Assembly: GCF_017896165.1 (NCBI RefSeq)
Contig: NZ_JAFCNB010000027.1
Coordinates: 1 to 63,493 of the forward strand
DNA length: 63,493 nucleotides
From: Microbispora oryzae
Lineage (GTDB): Bacteria > Actinomycetota > Actinomycetes > Streptosporangiales > Streptosporangiaceae
Direction of reading: 5' to 3'
Shown here: piece by piece, positions 1 to 9,350 of the stretch
Position numbering within the stretch: position 1 is the first letter of the stretch
How the letters are laid out: each line of letters opens with the position of its first letter
Position numbers and translations under genes: made by a program
The notes under the pieces: generated by a model
Seen by the model: only the letters and a program-made list of their open reading frames with translations
Told to the model about the DNA's origin: nothing
Database searches by the model: none

Positions 1-2
1 GG

Positions 3-695
<693 letters not shown>

Positions 696-820
696 CACGC
701 TCCAGATCCGCACGCTCCACACCCGCACGCGTCGGGGCTGACGGGCTGGGACGCTGACGCCGCCAGGACGGCGTCGGCGCCGGCCCCACCCGACCGGGGC
801 GCGAGTCGGACTGAGCCAGA

Positions 821-857
821 CCGAGGGGCGTCCTCCCACCCGGGGGACGCCCCTCGG
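821..857 (+). terminator. Terminator-like hairpin after clpC
   Basis: Perfect 13-bp inverted repeat: arms 821-833 (CCGAGGGGCGTCC) and 845-857, loop of 11 nt. It lies about 125 bp beyond the clpC stop and before any downstream gene. There is no T-run, which is common for actinobacterial terminators. Confidence 0.75.
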
Positions 858-967
858 CCTATCTGTGGCCGGGCCGAGCAGCTCTGCGGGTGCCCTCGAT
901 CGGTTTGGGACCGGCGCCAGGGCGGCCCCATCGGCGGTCAATGGTCGGATGACTGCCCCGGATTCGC

Positions 968-1001
968 CTCCAGGTGATTTCTCACCTGGAGCGCGTCTTT
1001 T
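968..1001 (+). terminator. Second hairpin with short T-tract
   Basis: Perfect 10-bp stem (CTCCAGGTGA at 968-977, complement at 982-991) with a 4-nt loop, followed by CGCGTCTTTT. It may be a second terminator behind clpC or an upstream element of the 1290 gene. Confidence 0.5.
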
Positions 1002-1034
1002 ACGTGAGATCCGGTATGCCGCCACCATACGTAG

Positions 1035-1051
1035 TACTACACTCTGTAGAG
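1035..1051. promoter_or_regulatory. BlaI-like dyad TACTACA-CTC-TGTAGAG
   Basis: A 17-bp imperfect dyad with perfect inner arms CTACA/TGTAG. It resembles actinobacterial BlaI/MecI operators (TACTACA-n-TGTAGTA). It lies 240 bp upstream of the EboE-like gene, in the otherwise featureless region 696-1289. No BlaI gene is present in the window, so regulation is speculative. Confidence 0.25.
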
Positions 1052-1289
1052 TCAGCCGCGTCTGTCGTATGGACACGTTCCTTGGCGCGGCCCCATGTTT
1101 CCATGTCATCCGCGCGGCGTACCGGACAATCCGCTGCGGGGCGGACGCGGAAACCAGAGCCCGCAGGGAAGGCTCGGCGAAAGCCGGGCCGGAGCCCGCG
1201 GGCAGGAGGATCCGTGTTCCTCGTGGTCCGGTCCCGGACACGAGGGCGAGCGGGGGTCCGGTAGTGCACAAACGCCTGGGAGGCACCTG

Positions 1290-2225
1290 ATGCGCCTGTT
1301 GCATGACGACGGGACGCTTGTTCACCTGGCCTACAACGCGGGGGTGCACCCCGCGGAGGACCTGGAGAACCTGATCGCCCACCTCACTCGTTACGCCGTT
1401 CCGGTGCGCAGGAGGCTGGGCGTCGACCGGCTGGGTATCGGCCTGTGGCTGGCCCCCGCCGTCGCCGACCATCTCATGGCCGACCGGATCGAGCTCGTCC
1501 GGCTCCGGCGCAGCCTGGAGGAGCGCGGACTGGAGGTCGTCAGCCTGAACGGCACGGGTGGCCGCAACCAGGACGTGCCGGGCCCCGACTGGGCCAAGCC
1601 CGAGCGGTACCGGTACACGATGGCGCTGTCCCGGATCCTCGCCTTCCTCCTGCCGGACGACGTGCAGTCGGGCAGTATCTCGACCATCCCCATCGGCTGG
1701 CGCCGCGACTGGCCGAGCGACCTCCACTCGATCGCCTCCCGCCGGCTTGAGCGCCTGTCCCGCGAGCTGCGCGGCCTGTACAGCGTGACAGGCAAGATCA
1801 TCCGGGTCGGTTTCGAGCCGTGGCCCGGCTGCGTCCTGGAGACCACCGAGCAGGCGCTGGCGCGCGTCTGCGACATCGACTCCGAGCACCTCGGGGTGTG
1901 CCTGGACGCCTGCCACCTGTCGTGCGGGGCCGAGGAGCCGGACGCGGCGCTGCGCGGGCTGGCCCTCGCCGGGGCGCCGGTGGTCAAGATCAACCACGTG
2001 CACCATCACGGCCAGGAGATCCCGAGCACCCAGCCCGTCATCCACGACACGCTGAACGCCCTCCTCTCCGGCACGGTCAGCGGGACCGCTCACATCGAGG
2101 TCGAGGCGCACGACGGCACCGCTCCCAAGTCGAAGGGCCCGGCGGCGCTGGTGGCCAAGCTGGCCGACGAACTCGACTGGACTCGCCGCAACCTCACGTC
2201 GCTGGGTCTCAAGCTCGCCGCCTGA
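1290..2225 (+). CDS. EboE-like TIM-barrel protein (sugar isomerase superfamily)
   Basis: A 311-residue protein of the xylose-isomerase-like TIM-barrel type. Its sequence pattern fits the metabolite traffic protein EboE family: a conserved N-terminal VHLAYNAGVHPAEDLENLIA, a LNGTGG loop near residue 85, SISTIPIGWRRDW near residue 125, and a His/Asp/Glu-rich C-terminal half (CLDACHLSCGAEEP, KINHVHHHGQE, HIEVEAHDGT) that could bind a divalent metal. Eubacterial eboA-F clusters are thought to move isoprenoid or pigment precursors to the periplasm; none of the other ebo genes is visible here. The ATG start is supported by GGGAGG at 1278-1283. The barrel fold is secure; the EboE assignment is from memory of family sequences and the substrate is unknown. 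Confidence 0.72.
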   Translation: MRLLHDDGTLVHLAYNAGVHPAEDLENLIAHLTRYAVPVRRRLGVDRLGIGLWLAPAVADHLMADRIELVRLRRSLEERGLEVVSLNGTGGRNQDVPGPDWAKPERYRYTMALSRILAFLLPDDVQSGSISTIPIGWRRDWPSDLHSIASRRLERLSRELRGLYSVTGKIIRVGFEPWPGCVLETTEQALARVCDIDSEHLGVCLDACHLSCGAEEPDAALRGLALAGAPVVKINHVHHHGQEIPSTQPVIHDTLNALLSGTVSGTAHIEVEAHDGTAPKSKGPAALVAKLADELDWTRRNLTSLGLKLAA

Positions 2226-2285
2226 CACCTCGCCGCCTGACACCTCGCCGGCCTGAGGCCTCGGCTCCCTCGCGGCCGACCGCCC

Positions 2286-3152
2286 TCAGCCCGGCAGGCG
2301 GTAGGTGCCGTCGGGGAGCACCTCGGCGAGCCCGTCGTCGAGCAGCCCGTCGAGCGCCCGCTCCCGCTGCACGTGATCGGCCCAGACGGCGTCGAGCGCG
2401 TCCTTGGGCACGGGTCCGTGCGCCTCTCTGAGGACGGCGAGCAGACGGCCACGGCACTGCCGGTCGGTCCCGGCGTACGTCTGGCCGTGCCGCGCCGGGC
2501 CGTCGTGGGGCGGTCGCCCGGCCAGCCGCCAGGCGCACTGCGAGACGACGGGGCAGTGGTCGCAGCGCGGTGAGCGCGCGGTGCACACCAGCGCCCCCAG
2601 CTCCATGATCGCGACCGCCCAGCGGGGTGCGCCCAGAGGCGGGATCAGCCCCTCAGCCAGCCGCCGTTCCGCCGAGGTGGTGGCCTTGGGGGGATACTCC
2701 TCGCCGCGTACGGCTCTCGCGAGCACCCGCCGCACGTTCGTGTCGAGCACCGCGTGGCTGCCGCCGTACGCGAAGCTGGCGACCGCGGCGGCCGTGTAGT
2801 CCCCGATGCCGGGAAGGGCGCGCAACTCGTCGTACGTGGACGGCACCCGGCCGTCGTGCTCCGCGGCGATGGCCCGGGCACAGGCGTGGAGGTTGAGGGC
2901 GCGGCGCGGATAGCCGAGGCGGCCCCAGTGGCGCACGGCCTCGCCGGGGGACTCCTTCGCGAGCGACTCGGGGGTCGGCCAGCGCTCCATCCACTCCAGC
3001 CAGATCGGCAGGACCCGCGACACCGGGGTCTGCTGGAGCATGATCTCGCTGACCAGGATCCCCCAGGGAGTGGCGTCCGGACGTCTCCACGGCAGGTCGC
3101 GGTTGTGCTCGGCGTACCAGTCGAGGATCGGTTCTCTCAGTGAGGCGGCCAC
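2286..3152 (-). CDS. mutY: A/G-specific adenine glycosylase MutY
   Basis: DNA repair glycosylase that removes adenine mispaired with 8-oxoguanine. The 288-residue protein has the HhH-GPD fold: SEIMLQQT near residues 35-42 carries the catalytic glutamate, the helix-hairpin-helix LPGIGDYTAAAVASFAYG follows near residues 113-130, and the catalytic aspartate is in LDTNVRR near residue 137. The [4Fe-4S] loop C-X6-C-X2-C-X5-C is complete (Cys190, 197, 200, 206). It lacks the C-terminal NUDIX-like 8-oxoG recognition domain of E. coli MutY, as usual for shorter actinobacterial forms; a winged-helix-like tail of about 70 residues ends the protein. It starts with GTG and converges with the EboE-like gene. 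Confidence 0.95.
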   Translation of the reverse strand: MAASLREPILDWYAEHNRDLPWRRPDATPWGILVSEIMLQQTPVSRVLPIWLEWMERWPTPESLAKESPGEAVRHWGRLGYPRRALNLHACARAIAAEHDGRVPSTYDELRALPGIGDYTAAAVASFAYGGSHAVLDTNVRRVLARAVRGEEYPPKATTSAERRLAEGLIPPLGAPRWAVAIMELGALVCTARSPRCDHCPVVSQCAWRLAGRPPHDGPARHGQTYAGTDRQCRGRLLAVLREAHGPVPKDALDAVWADHVQRERALDGLLDDGLAEVLPDGTYRLPG

Positions 3153-3289
3153 TGTCCGACCCTATCGCCGCGCATCGCCACCCAATTCCGGAAAGGGCCG
3201 GACGGGATCGGGGCGGTGTCGTCACCGGGAACGACAAAGACGCGGCGAGTCTTTTCCCCCTGCGGGCCAGGGATCAGCATACTGTCCGC

Positions 3290-3994
3290 ATGGATCCGGA
3301 CACGTTCCGTGGTGATGTCGGTGTCGAGGGGGCGGACGTCTACTGGCGCCGCCGGGTGTCCGTGCTCACGGGGATGCTCGTCGTCGTGGCGGTCGTGGCG
3401 TGGGCGTGCAGCAGCGCGTCCGGTAAGCCGGACAGCCGGGCCGCGGTGAAGGCGACCCCGGGTGCGGGCGAGTCGATGGTCGTGGCGCTGCCCCCCGGCC
3501 TCGCCTCCTCGATCCCCTCACCCGTCCCGTCGGCCCCGAGCGGCAGGCCCAGCCCGTCCGGTTCGCCGGGCGCGTCGGCCAAGCCCGAGCGGCCGCGGCG
3601 TCCGGGTGACCCGTGCGACACCAAGGACCTCGTCCTGGCCGTGCAGAGCGGTCAGGACGTCTACAGCAAGGGCGTGATGCCGACCTTCCTGGTGACCATG
3701 GTCAGCACCGGCCGCCTGGACTGCACGGTCGACGTCGGTCCCCGGACGCTGGAGATGCGTGTCCTGTCGGGTGGGGAGCGGATCTGGTCGACGGCCGACT
3801 GCGTGGCGGGCAGCGGCGTCGACCGGCAGATGCTCCAGCGGGGGATCCCCTACGTGCGGACGATCAGGTGGGACCGGCATCGTTCGGGCACGCAGTGCGA
3901 CGCGAAGCGGCCGGCCGCCGACGCCGGAACGTACATCGTCACGGCGCACGCCGGGCAGATCAAGAGCTCGAAAGTCGTCTTCCACCTGCGCTGA
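3290..3994 (+). CDS. Secreted/membrane-anchored protein of unknown function
   Basis: A 234-residue protein with an N-terminal transmembrane or signal segment at about residues 24-42 (VSVLTGMLVVVAVVAWACSS; the Cys suggests possible lipidation). A Pro/Ser-rich linker follows at residues 65-105. A globular extracytoplasmic domain from about 106 to the end contains four cysteines that could form disulfides (CDTKDL, LDCTV, ADCV, TQCDAK). I see no catalytic motif. Genes of this type recur between mutY and disA in actinomycetes (recollection, not checked). It is divergent from mutY and converges with disA. Confidence 0.8.
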   Translation: MDPDTFRGDVGVEGADVYWRRRVSVLTGMLVVVAVVAWACSSASGKPDSRAAVKATPGAGESMVVALPPGLASSIPSPVPSAPSGRPSPSGSPGASAKPERPRRPGDPCDTKDLVLAVQSGQDVYSKGVMPTFLVTMVSTGRLDCTVDVGPRTLEMRVLSGGERIWSTADCVAGSGVDRQMLQRGIPYVRTIRWDRHRSGTQCDAKRPAADAGTYIVTAHAGQIKSSKVVFHLR

Positions 3995-4024
3995 ACAGGC
4001 CGAACGTGCCCGCCCGTGCCTGCG

Positions 4025-5134
4025 TCACAGATAGCGCTCCAGGATGGACGACTCGGCCAGGCGGGACAGGCCCTCCCGTACGGTGCGGGCCCGCGCCTCG
4101 CCGACGCCTCCGACGGTCTGCAGATCGTCGGTGGTGGCGGCGAGCAGCTTCTGCAGGCCGCCGAAGTGGTCGACAAGCCGGTCGACGATCGCGCCGGGCA
4201 GCCGGGGCACCTTGGCGAGCAGCCGGAAACCCCTCGGGCTCACGGCGGTGTCCAGCGCGTTCGCGTCCGTGTGGCCGAGGACGGCGGCCACCCGGGACAG
4301 ATCGAGCAGTTCGGTGGCGGACAGCCCGTCGAGATCGCGCATGGCCCTGGCGTGGTCGGCGGTGTGGTCGGAGCGGCGGCCGGCCGGGCCCGGCGTGTAG
4401 TCGCGGACGATCTGCTCGCGGTCCGGCTCGACCCCGGCGATCAGCTCTTCGAGCTGGAGGGCTATCAGCCGTCCGTCGGTGCCGAGCTCGACGACGTATC
4501 CCTCGATCTCGCCGGCGATGCGCCTGACCATCTCCAGCCGTTGGACGGCGGCCGCCACGTCGCGGACCGTGACCAGATCCTCGATCTCCAGGGCGGACAG
4601 CGTGCCGCAGACCTCGTCGAGGCGGTGCTTGTAGCGCTCCAGCGTCGCGAGGGCCTGGTTGGCCTTGGACAGGATGGCCGCCGACTCCTCCAGCACGTAG
4701 CGGACGCCGTCGAGATAGAGCGCGATGATCCGCATGGACTTGCTGATCGAGATGACGGGGTGGGAGGTCTGCCTGGCCACCCGCTGGGCGGTGCGGTGGC
4801 GCGTGCCGGACTCGTCGGTGGGGATGCCGGGGTCGGGCACGAGGTGGACGGCCGCCCGCACGATCCGCAGGTGGCCGCTGTCGAGCACGATCGCGCCGTC
4901 CATCTTGGCGAGCTCGCGCAGCCGGGTGGCCGAGAACTCGACGTCCAGCTCGAAGCCGCCGCTGCAGATCGTCTCGACCGCGCGGTCATAACCGAGGACG
5001 ACGAGACCCCCCGTGTGGCCGCGCAGGATGCGTTCGAGCCCGTCGCGAAGGGCCGTACCCGGTGCCACCGCGGCCAGTACGGCTCTCCTGCGATCGTCGA
5101 ATCCCTTGTCGCTTCCCTTGTCGCTGTCCAGCAC
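4025..5134 (-). CDS. disA: DNA integrity scanning protein DisA (diadenylate cyclase)
   Basis: Makes cyclic di-AMP from two ATP and links it to DNA integrity. The 369-residue protein has an N-terminal DAC domain with the signature DGA at residues 79-81 and the RHR motif at 112-114. A helical spine is followed by a C-terminal helix-hairpin-helix DNA-binding domain ([20 protein letters not shown]). Length and motif spacing are normal. It starts with GTG and lies downstream of radA on the same strand with a 60-bp gap. The two are probably cotranscribed, which is the usual actinobacterial arrangement. Confidence 0.96.
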   Translation of the reverse strand: MLDSDKGSDKGFDDRRRAVLAAVAPGTALRDGLERILRGHTGGLVVLGYDRAVETICSGGFELDVEFSATRLRELAKMDGAIVLDSGHLRIVRAAVHLVPDPGIPTDESGTRHRTAQRVARQTSHPVISISKSMRIIALYLDGVRYVLEESAAILSKANQALATLERYKHRLDEVCGTLSALEIEDLVTVRDVAAAVQRLEMVRRIAGEIEGYVVELGTDGRLIALQLEELIAGVEPDREQIVRDYTPGPAGRRSDHTADHARAMRDLDGLSATELLDLSRVAAVLGHTDANALDTAVSPRGFRLLAKVPRLPGAIVDRLVDHFGGLQKLLAATTDDLQTVGGVGEARARTVREGLSRLAESSILERYL

Positions 5135-5194
5135 GTGACCCCCGCGGTCGGACGGCTCGATGGGCCTCCGCAGTCTACCGGCGTAACGGAACGT

Positions 5195-6622
5195 TCACCT
5201 GAGGTGCGTGAGAGCGTCCCAGACGTTCTCCACCTCGGTGACCTCGAACCCCGGAAGGAACGCCGAGGTGCGCGGGCCGCGGTCGCGCAGGGCCACGAGA
5301 TGCCTGCGGGAGCTGGGACTCTGCAGCTTCGGCGACTCGTCCTCCAGCGACCCGGCGGGGACGATGGCCCGGGTGAAGCCCAGCCGGGACGCCTCGGCCA
5401 GCCGCCGCCGGACGTCGCGCACCTGGCGCAGCTCCCCGGCGAGGCCGACCTCGCCGAGCGCGACCAGGCCGTTGGGCAGCGCCTTGTCGCCCGCCGCGCT
5501 CACCACGGACAGCATGAGGGCCAGGTCGACCGCGGGGTCGGTGAGCCGGATGCCGCCGACGGTGGCGGTGAAGACGTCGCATTTGCCGATCTTGGCGTTG
5601 AGCCGCCGCTCCATCACGGCGAGCACCATCGCCACCCGGTAGGAGTCGAGCCCCGAGGAGGTGCGCCGCGGCTGCGGCGCCTCCGTCGGGCCGACGAGGG
5701 CCTGCAACTCGGCGGGGATCGGCCGGGTGCCCTCGATGGTGACGGTCACGCAGGTGCCGGCCACCGGCTCGGCGTGGCGCGAGACGAACAGCCCGCTGGG
5801 GTCGGCGATGCCGGTGATGCCCTTCTCGTGCAGGTCGAAGCAGCCGACCTCCTCAATGGGCCCGAACCGGTTCTTCACCGCGCGGACCATGCGCAGCCGG
5901 GAGTTGCGGTCGCCCTCGAACTGGAGGACGACGTCGACGAGGTGTTCGAGCACCCGGGGGCCGGCGATCGTGCCGTCCTTGGTCACGTGGCCGACCAGCA
6001 CGGTGGCCATCGCGTGCTCCTTGGCCAGCCGGGCCAGGTTGCCGGCGACCTCGCGGACCTGGGTGACGCCGCCGGGGACGCCGGAGACCTCGGCCGAGCC
6101 GAAGGTCTGCACGGAGTCGACGACGAGCAGGCGGGGCCGTACCTTCTCGACGTGGGCCACCAGGGCGGCCAGGTCGGTCTCCGCCGCGAGATAGAGCCTG
6201 TCCTGGACGGCGCCGATCCGGTCGGCCCGCATGCGGACCTGGGCGGCGGACTCCTCCCCGGTGACGTAGAGCACAGTCTCGTCCTTGGCGGTGTGGGCCG
6301 CGGCGTCGAGCAGCAGGGTCGACTTGCCGATGCCGGGCTCGCCGGCCAGCAGGACGACCGCTCCGGGCACCAGGCCGCCGCCGAGGACGCGGTCGAGCTC
6401 GGGGACCCCGGTCGAGCGGGCGTGCACCTGTTCGGCCTTGACCTCGCCGATCGGGACGGCCGGCGCGGAGACCGGTCCGGCCTTGGCGACATGGACCCCC
6501 TGGCGGGCGCCGGCCTCCTCGACCGTGCCCCACGCCTGGCACTCGCCGCACCGGCCCACCCACTTGACCGTGGTCCAGCCGCACTCGCCGCACCGGTACG
6601 CGGTCTTCGTTGCCTTGCTCAC
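5195..6622 (-). CDS. radA: DNA repair ATPase RadA (Sms)
   Basis: RecA-like branch-migration ATPase/helicase for recombinational repair. It has an N-terminal zinc finger (CGEC ... CGEC, within the first 30 residues), Walker A GEPGIGKST, the RadA-specific KNRFGP motif, and a C-terminal Lon-protease-like domain without an obvious catalytic dyad. I chose the GTG at 6622 (protein beginning VSKATKTAYRCGECGW), because family members start just before the zinc finger. An upstream in-frame TTG at 6652 would add 10 residues. It lies upstream of disA on the same strand. Confidence 0.95.
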   Translation of the reverse strand: MSKATKTAYRCGECGWTTVKWVGRCGECQAWGTVEEAGARQGVHVAKAGPVSAPAVPIGEVKAEQVHARSTGVPELDRVLGGGLVPGAVVLLAGEPGIGKSTLLLDAAAHTAKDETVLYVTGEESAAQVRMRADRIGAVQDRLYLAAETDLAALVAHVEKVRPRLLVVDSVQTFGSAEVSGVPGGVTQVREVAGNLARLAKEHAMATVLVGHVTKDGTIAGPRVLEHLVDVVLQFEGDRNSRLRMVRAVKNRFGPIEEVGCFDLHEKGITGIADPSGLFVSRHAEPVAGTCVTVTIEGTRPIPAELQALVGPTEAPQPRRTSSGLDSYRVAMVLAVMERRLNAKIGKCDVFTATVGGIRLTDPAVDLALMLSVVSAAGDKALPNGLVALGEVGLAGELRQVRDVRRRLAEASRLGFTRAIVPAGSLEDESPKLQSPSSRRHLVALRDRGPRTSAFLPGFEVTEVENVWDALTHLR

Positions 6623-6758
6623 GACGGGGAGGGTACCTGCCCGCCCCGACAATGACAGCCGGGTCGGCGGGACTGGGGATCCCGCGCCGGTGACCCGCCG
6701 CCCGCGATCGCCCCGCGGCCCCGGCCGTCAAGTGCCGTCGGGTGTCCGACGGTCGCCG

Positions 6759-7082
6759 TCAGGTCAGGTCGACGTGCCCGGAGAGCGCGCCGAGCAGCTG
6801 CCGCTTGGGCCGCGCCCCCACGATCTGCTGCACGACCTCGCCGTTCTGGAAGAGATTGAGGGTGGGGAAGCCGAGCACGCCGTACCGCTGGGCGATCTCG
6901 GGGTGCTCCTCGGCGTTCAGCTTGGCGACCGTGAGACGGTCGCCGTACTCCCGGGAGATCTCCTCCAGGATGGGCGCGATCATCTTGCAGGGCGGGCACC
7001 ACTCGGTCCAGAAGTCCACCAGCACCGGGGTGCCGCTCCGCAGCACCTGCTCGTCGAAGTCGTCCGCCGTCAACGTGATCAT
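6759..7082 (-). CDS. Thioredoxin (WCPPC active site)
   Basis: A 107-residue single-domain thioredoxin, a cytoplasmic disulfide reductase. The active site reads EWCPPCKM (Cys29, Cys32), with Pro where most thioredoxins have Gly (WCGPC). The cis-proline region GFPTLNLF is present. The ATG overlaps the TGA of the upstream MerR gene in an ATGA coupling, and a strong ribosome-binding site (GAGGAG) precedes it. The MerR protein and this thioredoxin therefore form a two-gene, probably redox- or metal-responsive, operon. Confidence 0.92.
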   Translation of the reverse strand: MITLTADDFDEQVLRSGTPVLVDFWTEWCPPCKMIAPILEEISREYGDRLTVAKLNAEEHPEIAQRYGVLGFPTLNLFQNGEVVQQIVGARPKRQLLGALSGHVDLT

Positions 7083-7459
7083 GATTCTCCTCTTCGTGTC
7101 ACCAGGCAGCCCGGGCACAGGTCGGCCAGCTGGGCGGCCACCTCGGCCCGGCGGGCCAGGAGGGCGCGGATGTCGCCGTCGATCTCGGCGAGCTTGCGCC
7201 GGTAGACCGCGACGGACTCCGGACAGGAGCCGCCCGACGGGTGCCCGGAACGCAGGCACTCCACGAACGGGCGGGTGTCCTCCAGGGTGAAGCCCACCGC
7301 GAGCAGCCCGCGGATCTCGGCGACCAGCCGGACGTCGGCCTCGTCGTACTCGCGGTAGCCGTTGGCGCAGCGGCGGGCCCGGATGAGCCCCTGCTGCTCG
7401 TAGTAGCGCAGCGACCGCGGGCTCACCCCGGCCCGCCGCGCGAGCTCGCCGATCCGCAT
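7079..7459 (-). CDS. MerR-family transcriptional regulator
   Basis: A 126-residue MerR regulator. The N-terminal winged helix MRIGELARRAGVSPRSLRYYEQQGLI is typical, followed by the long dimerisation helix and a C-terminal CPGC pair plus two more cysteines (VECLRSG, GSCPES) that could sense thiol oxidants or a metal. Start choice: ATG at 7459 with GAGGAGG at optimal distance. The gene reads into thioredoxin with a 4-bp overlap. A palindrome typical of MerR promoters lies just upstream, so autoregulation is likely. The inducer cannot be told from sequence. Confidence 0.92.
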   Translation of the reverse strand: MRIGELARRAGVSPRSLRYYEQQGLIRARRCANGYREYDEADVRLVAEIRGLLAVGFTLEDTRPFVECLRSGHPSGGSCPESVAVYRRKLAEIDGDIRALLARRAEVAAQLADLCPGCLVTRRGES

Positions 7460-7522
7460 CGGTCCTCCTCGGCCTCCCTGGCTTCCCCGGCCGTTCTCGG
7501 CCGCGCCGGCCCTCCGCGCCCG

Positions 7523-7554
7523 ACGGTAGGCGTTGACACCGGTGTCAGGGTCAA
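7523..7554 (-). promoter_or_regulatory. MerR-type promoter with operator between -35 and -10
   Basis: Reading the minus strand: -35 TTGACC (7549-7554), then a spacer of about 20 nt containing the perfect 14-bp palindrome TGACACCGGTGTCA (7534-7547), then -10-like TACCGT (7523-7528). Overlong 19-20 nt spacers with a dyad between the hexamers are the hallmark of MerR-activated promoters. It drives the merR-thioredoxin operon about 65 bp downstream. Confidence 0.7.
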
Positions 7555-7630
7555 GTCCTCCGGGGCGGCATCCCTTCCCGGCGGGCCACAAGAGGGCCGG
7601 TCGCGGTTCGGCAGCGGGCCGGAAGCGGGG

Positions 7631-8329
7631 TCAGAAGAGGCGCCAGCGGAGCACGTTGGGGTAGAAGATCTCCAGGCCGTCGGTCTCCCCGGCCGCCGCC
7701 CTCGCCACCTCCGGCGTGAACTCGATGCGCAGCACCGCCTCCAGGTCGGCCCGGGAGGCGAACGACATGCGCAGGTCGAGGTCGCGGCGCTCCCAGCCCC
7801 GGCGGGACCAGAACCGCTCGACCGCGTCCGGGGAGTAGGAGGGCACCGACATGCGGAACCAGCGGCCGAAGGCGCCACGGGTGCCGTCCAGGTCGACCAC
7901 GAAGGCCGCGCCCCCGCGGCGGATCACACGGGCCAGCTCGGCGAGGCCCGGCTCGCATCCCGGCCCGAAGAAGTACGCCCAGCGGGCGGTGACCACGTCG
8001 ACGGACGCGTCGGGCACCGGGAGCGCCTGAGCCGTACCGGTCCGCACGGCGACGTTGGGCAGCCCGGCGCAGCGGGCGGCGGCCCGCGCGGCGAGTCCCG
8101 AGTGGGGCTCCACGCCCACGACGCGGGCGGCCGAGGCGGCGAGTCCCGGGAGGTGGAAGCCGCTGCCGCAGCCGATGTCGAGCACGGCCGCGCCGTCCCA
8201 GCCCCGGACGGCACGCATGGCGGCCTCGACGGCTCCCTCGGGGCCGACCGCGCGGTTTTCCAATTCGTAGACGTCGGGGGAGTTCCAGATGTTCGGGCTG
8301 GGTACGGCCCCACTCGCGATCCGCGGCAT
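7631..8329 (-). CDS. SAM-dependent methyltransferase, class I
   Basis: A class I Rossmann methyltransferase of 232 residues. Motif I VLDIGCGSG lies near residue 50, the acidic residue of motif II in VVGVEPHSG, and motif IV-like PDASVDVVTARWAYFFGPG further on. The C-terminal third has no other recognised domain. Start uncertain: ATG at 8329, or GTG nine bases upstream at 8338. It is divergent from the 8535 operon. The substrate is unknown. Confidence 0.85.
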   Translation of the reverse strand: MPRIASGAVPSPNIWNSPDVYELENRAVGPEGAVEAAMRAVRGWDGAAVLDIGCGSGFHLPGLAASAARVVGVEPHSGLAARAAARCAGLPNVAVRTGTAQALPVPDASVDVVTARWAYFFGPGCEPGLAELARVIRRGGAAFVVDLDGTRGAFGRWFRMSVPSYSPDAVERFWSRRGWERRDLDLRMSFASRADLEAVLRIEFTPEVARAAAGETDGLEIFYPNVLRWRLF

Positions 8330-8534
8330 GTCACCCACGATAGTTGGCGATCTTGGTTACATCACTGTGGCGTAGCGTCATCCGGGGCCACTCCCGCTTA
8401 GTCTGGATCCGTGAACGGGCGCAAGGTATCGACGGGCGGCACGGCCGTGACATCCGGCCGGGCGCGTCCGTGGCGTGCCCTCCGGAGGTTCCGGGGACGT
8501 GATAAGACCCCGGCCACGGGGGAAGGCAGGCGTC

Positions 8535-9350
8535 ATGAGTAACATCCGCGTGCCCAACCCGAAGGTGGCGCTGTCGACCGCTTCGGTGTATCCGGAGCGG
8601 ACGCCGGACGCCTTCGAGCTCGCCGCCCGGCTCGGCTACGACGGCGTCGAGATCATGGTGGGGCAGGATCCGGTCAGCCAGGACATCGAGGTGCTGGAGC
8701 GGCTCAGGGACCATTACTCGATCCCGATCCTCGCGGTGCACGCGCCGTGCCTGCTGGTCACCCAGCGCGTGTGGGGCCGCGATCCCTGGCTCAAGCTGCG
8801 GCGCGCGCGGGACGCGGCCGAGCGGCTGGGGGCCCAGACAGTGGTGGTCCACCCGCCGTTCCGGTGGCAGCGCGACTACGCCCGTGAGTTCGAGACCGGG
8901 CTGGCCCGGATGCGCGAGGAGACCGACGTCCTGTTCGCCGTGGAGAACATGTTCCCGCTGCGGGCCAGGGGCAACGAGGTCGTGCCCTACGCGCCCGACT
9001 GGAACCCGGTCGACTACGACTTCCCCCACGTGACCCTCGACCTGTCCCACACCGCCGTCTCCGGCTCCGACGCCATGGAGATGGCGACCAAGCTGGGCGA
9101 CAGGCTCGCGCACCTGCATCTGGCCGACGGCGTCGGCACCACGAACAAGGACGAGCACCTCGTGCCCGGTCGCGGCAGCCAGCCCTGCGCACCCCTGCTG
9201 GAGCGGCTGTCGGGGAACGGTTACCGCGGGCTGGTGGTCCTGGAGATCAACACACGGCGGGCGGTCAGCCGCTCCGAACGCATCGAGGACCTGACGGAGG
9301 CGCTCGCCTTCGCCCGGAACCACCTCCCCGCGTCCACGAAGACCGCATGA
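8535..9350 (+). CDS. Sugar phosphate isomerase/epimerase-like TIM barrel
   Basis: A 271-residue xylose-isomerase-like AP-endonuclease-2 TIM barrel. Characteristic segments are [31 protein letters not shown], the metal-ligand region FAVENMFPL, the [11 protein letters not shown] loop, HLHLADG and VLEINTR; the His/Glu/Asp residues in these are the expected divalent-metal ligands. The substrate cannot be assigned. It is the first gene of an ATGA-coupled operon with a methyltransferase and a TetR regulator, which suggests one small pathway under local control. Confidence 0.85.
   Translation: MSNIRVPNPKVALSTASVYPERTPDAFELAARLGYDGVEIMVGQDPVSQDIEVLERLRDHYSIPILAVHAPCLLVTQRVWGRDPWLKLRRARDAAERLGAQTVVVHPPFRWQRDYAREFETGLARMREETDVLFAVENMFPLRARGNEVVPYAPDWNPVDYDFPHVTLDLSHTAVSGSDAMEMATKLGDRLAHLHLADGVGTTNKDEHLVPGRGSQPCAPLLERLSGNGYRGLVVLEINTRRAVSRSERIEDLTEALAFARNHLPASTKTA

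Larger units (their letters stand above)
696..1289. other. 594-bp intergenic region without a convincing gene
   Basis: Apart from the two hairpins and the BlaI-like dyad, I see no recognisable coding sequence here. Short open frames exist on both strands, but they are arginine/proline-rich GC artefacts with no ribosome-binding site. Confidence 0.5.

Noticed and set aside
4016..6655. Long plus-strand open frame opposite disA and radA
   Set aside because: Composition (Gly/Asp/His/Arg-rich, no hydrophobic cores) is typical of an antisense frame. disA and radA on the minus strand have full family motifs.
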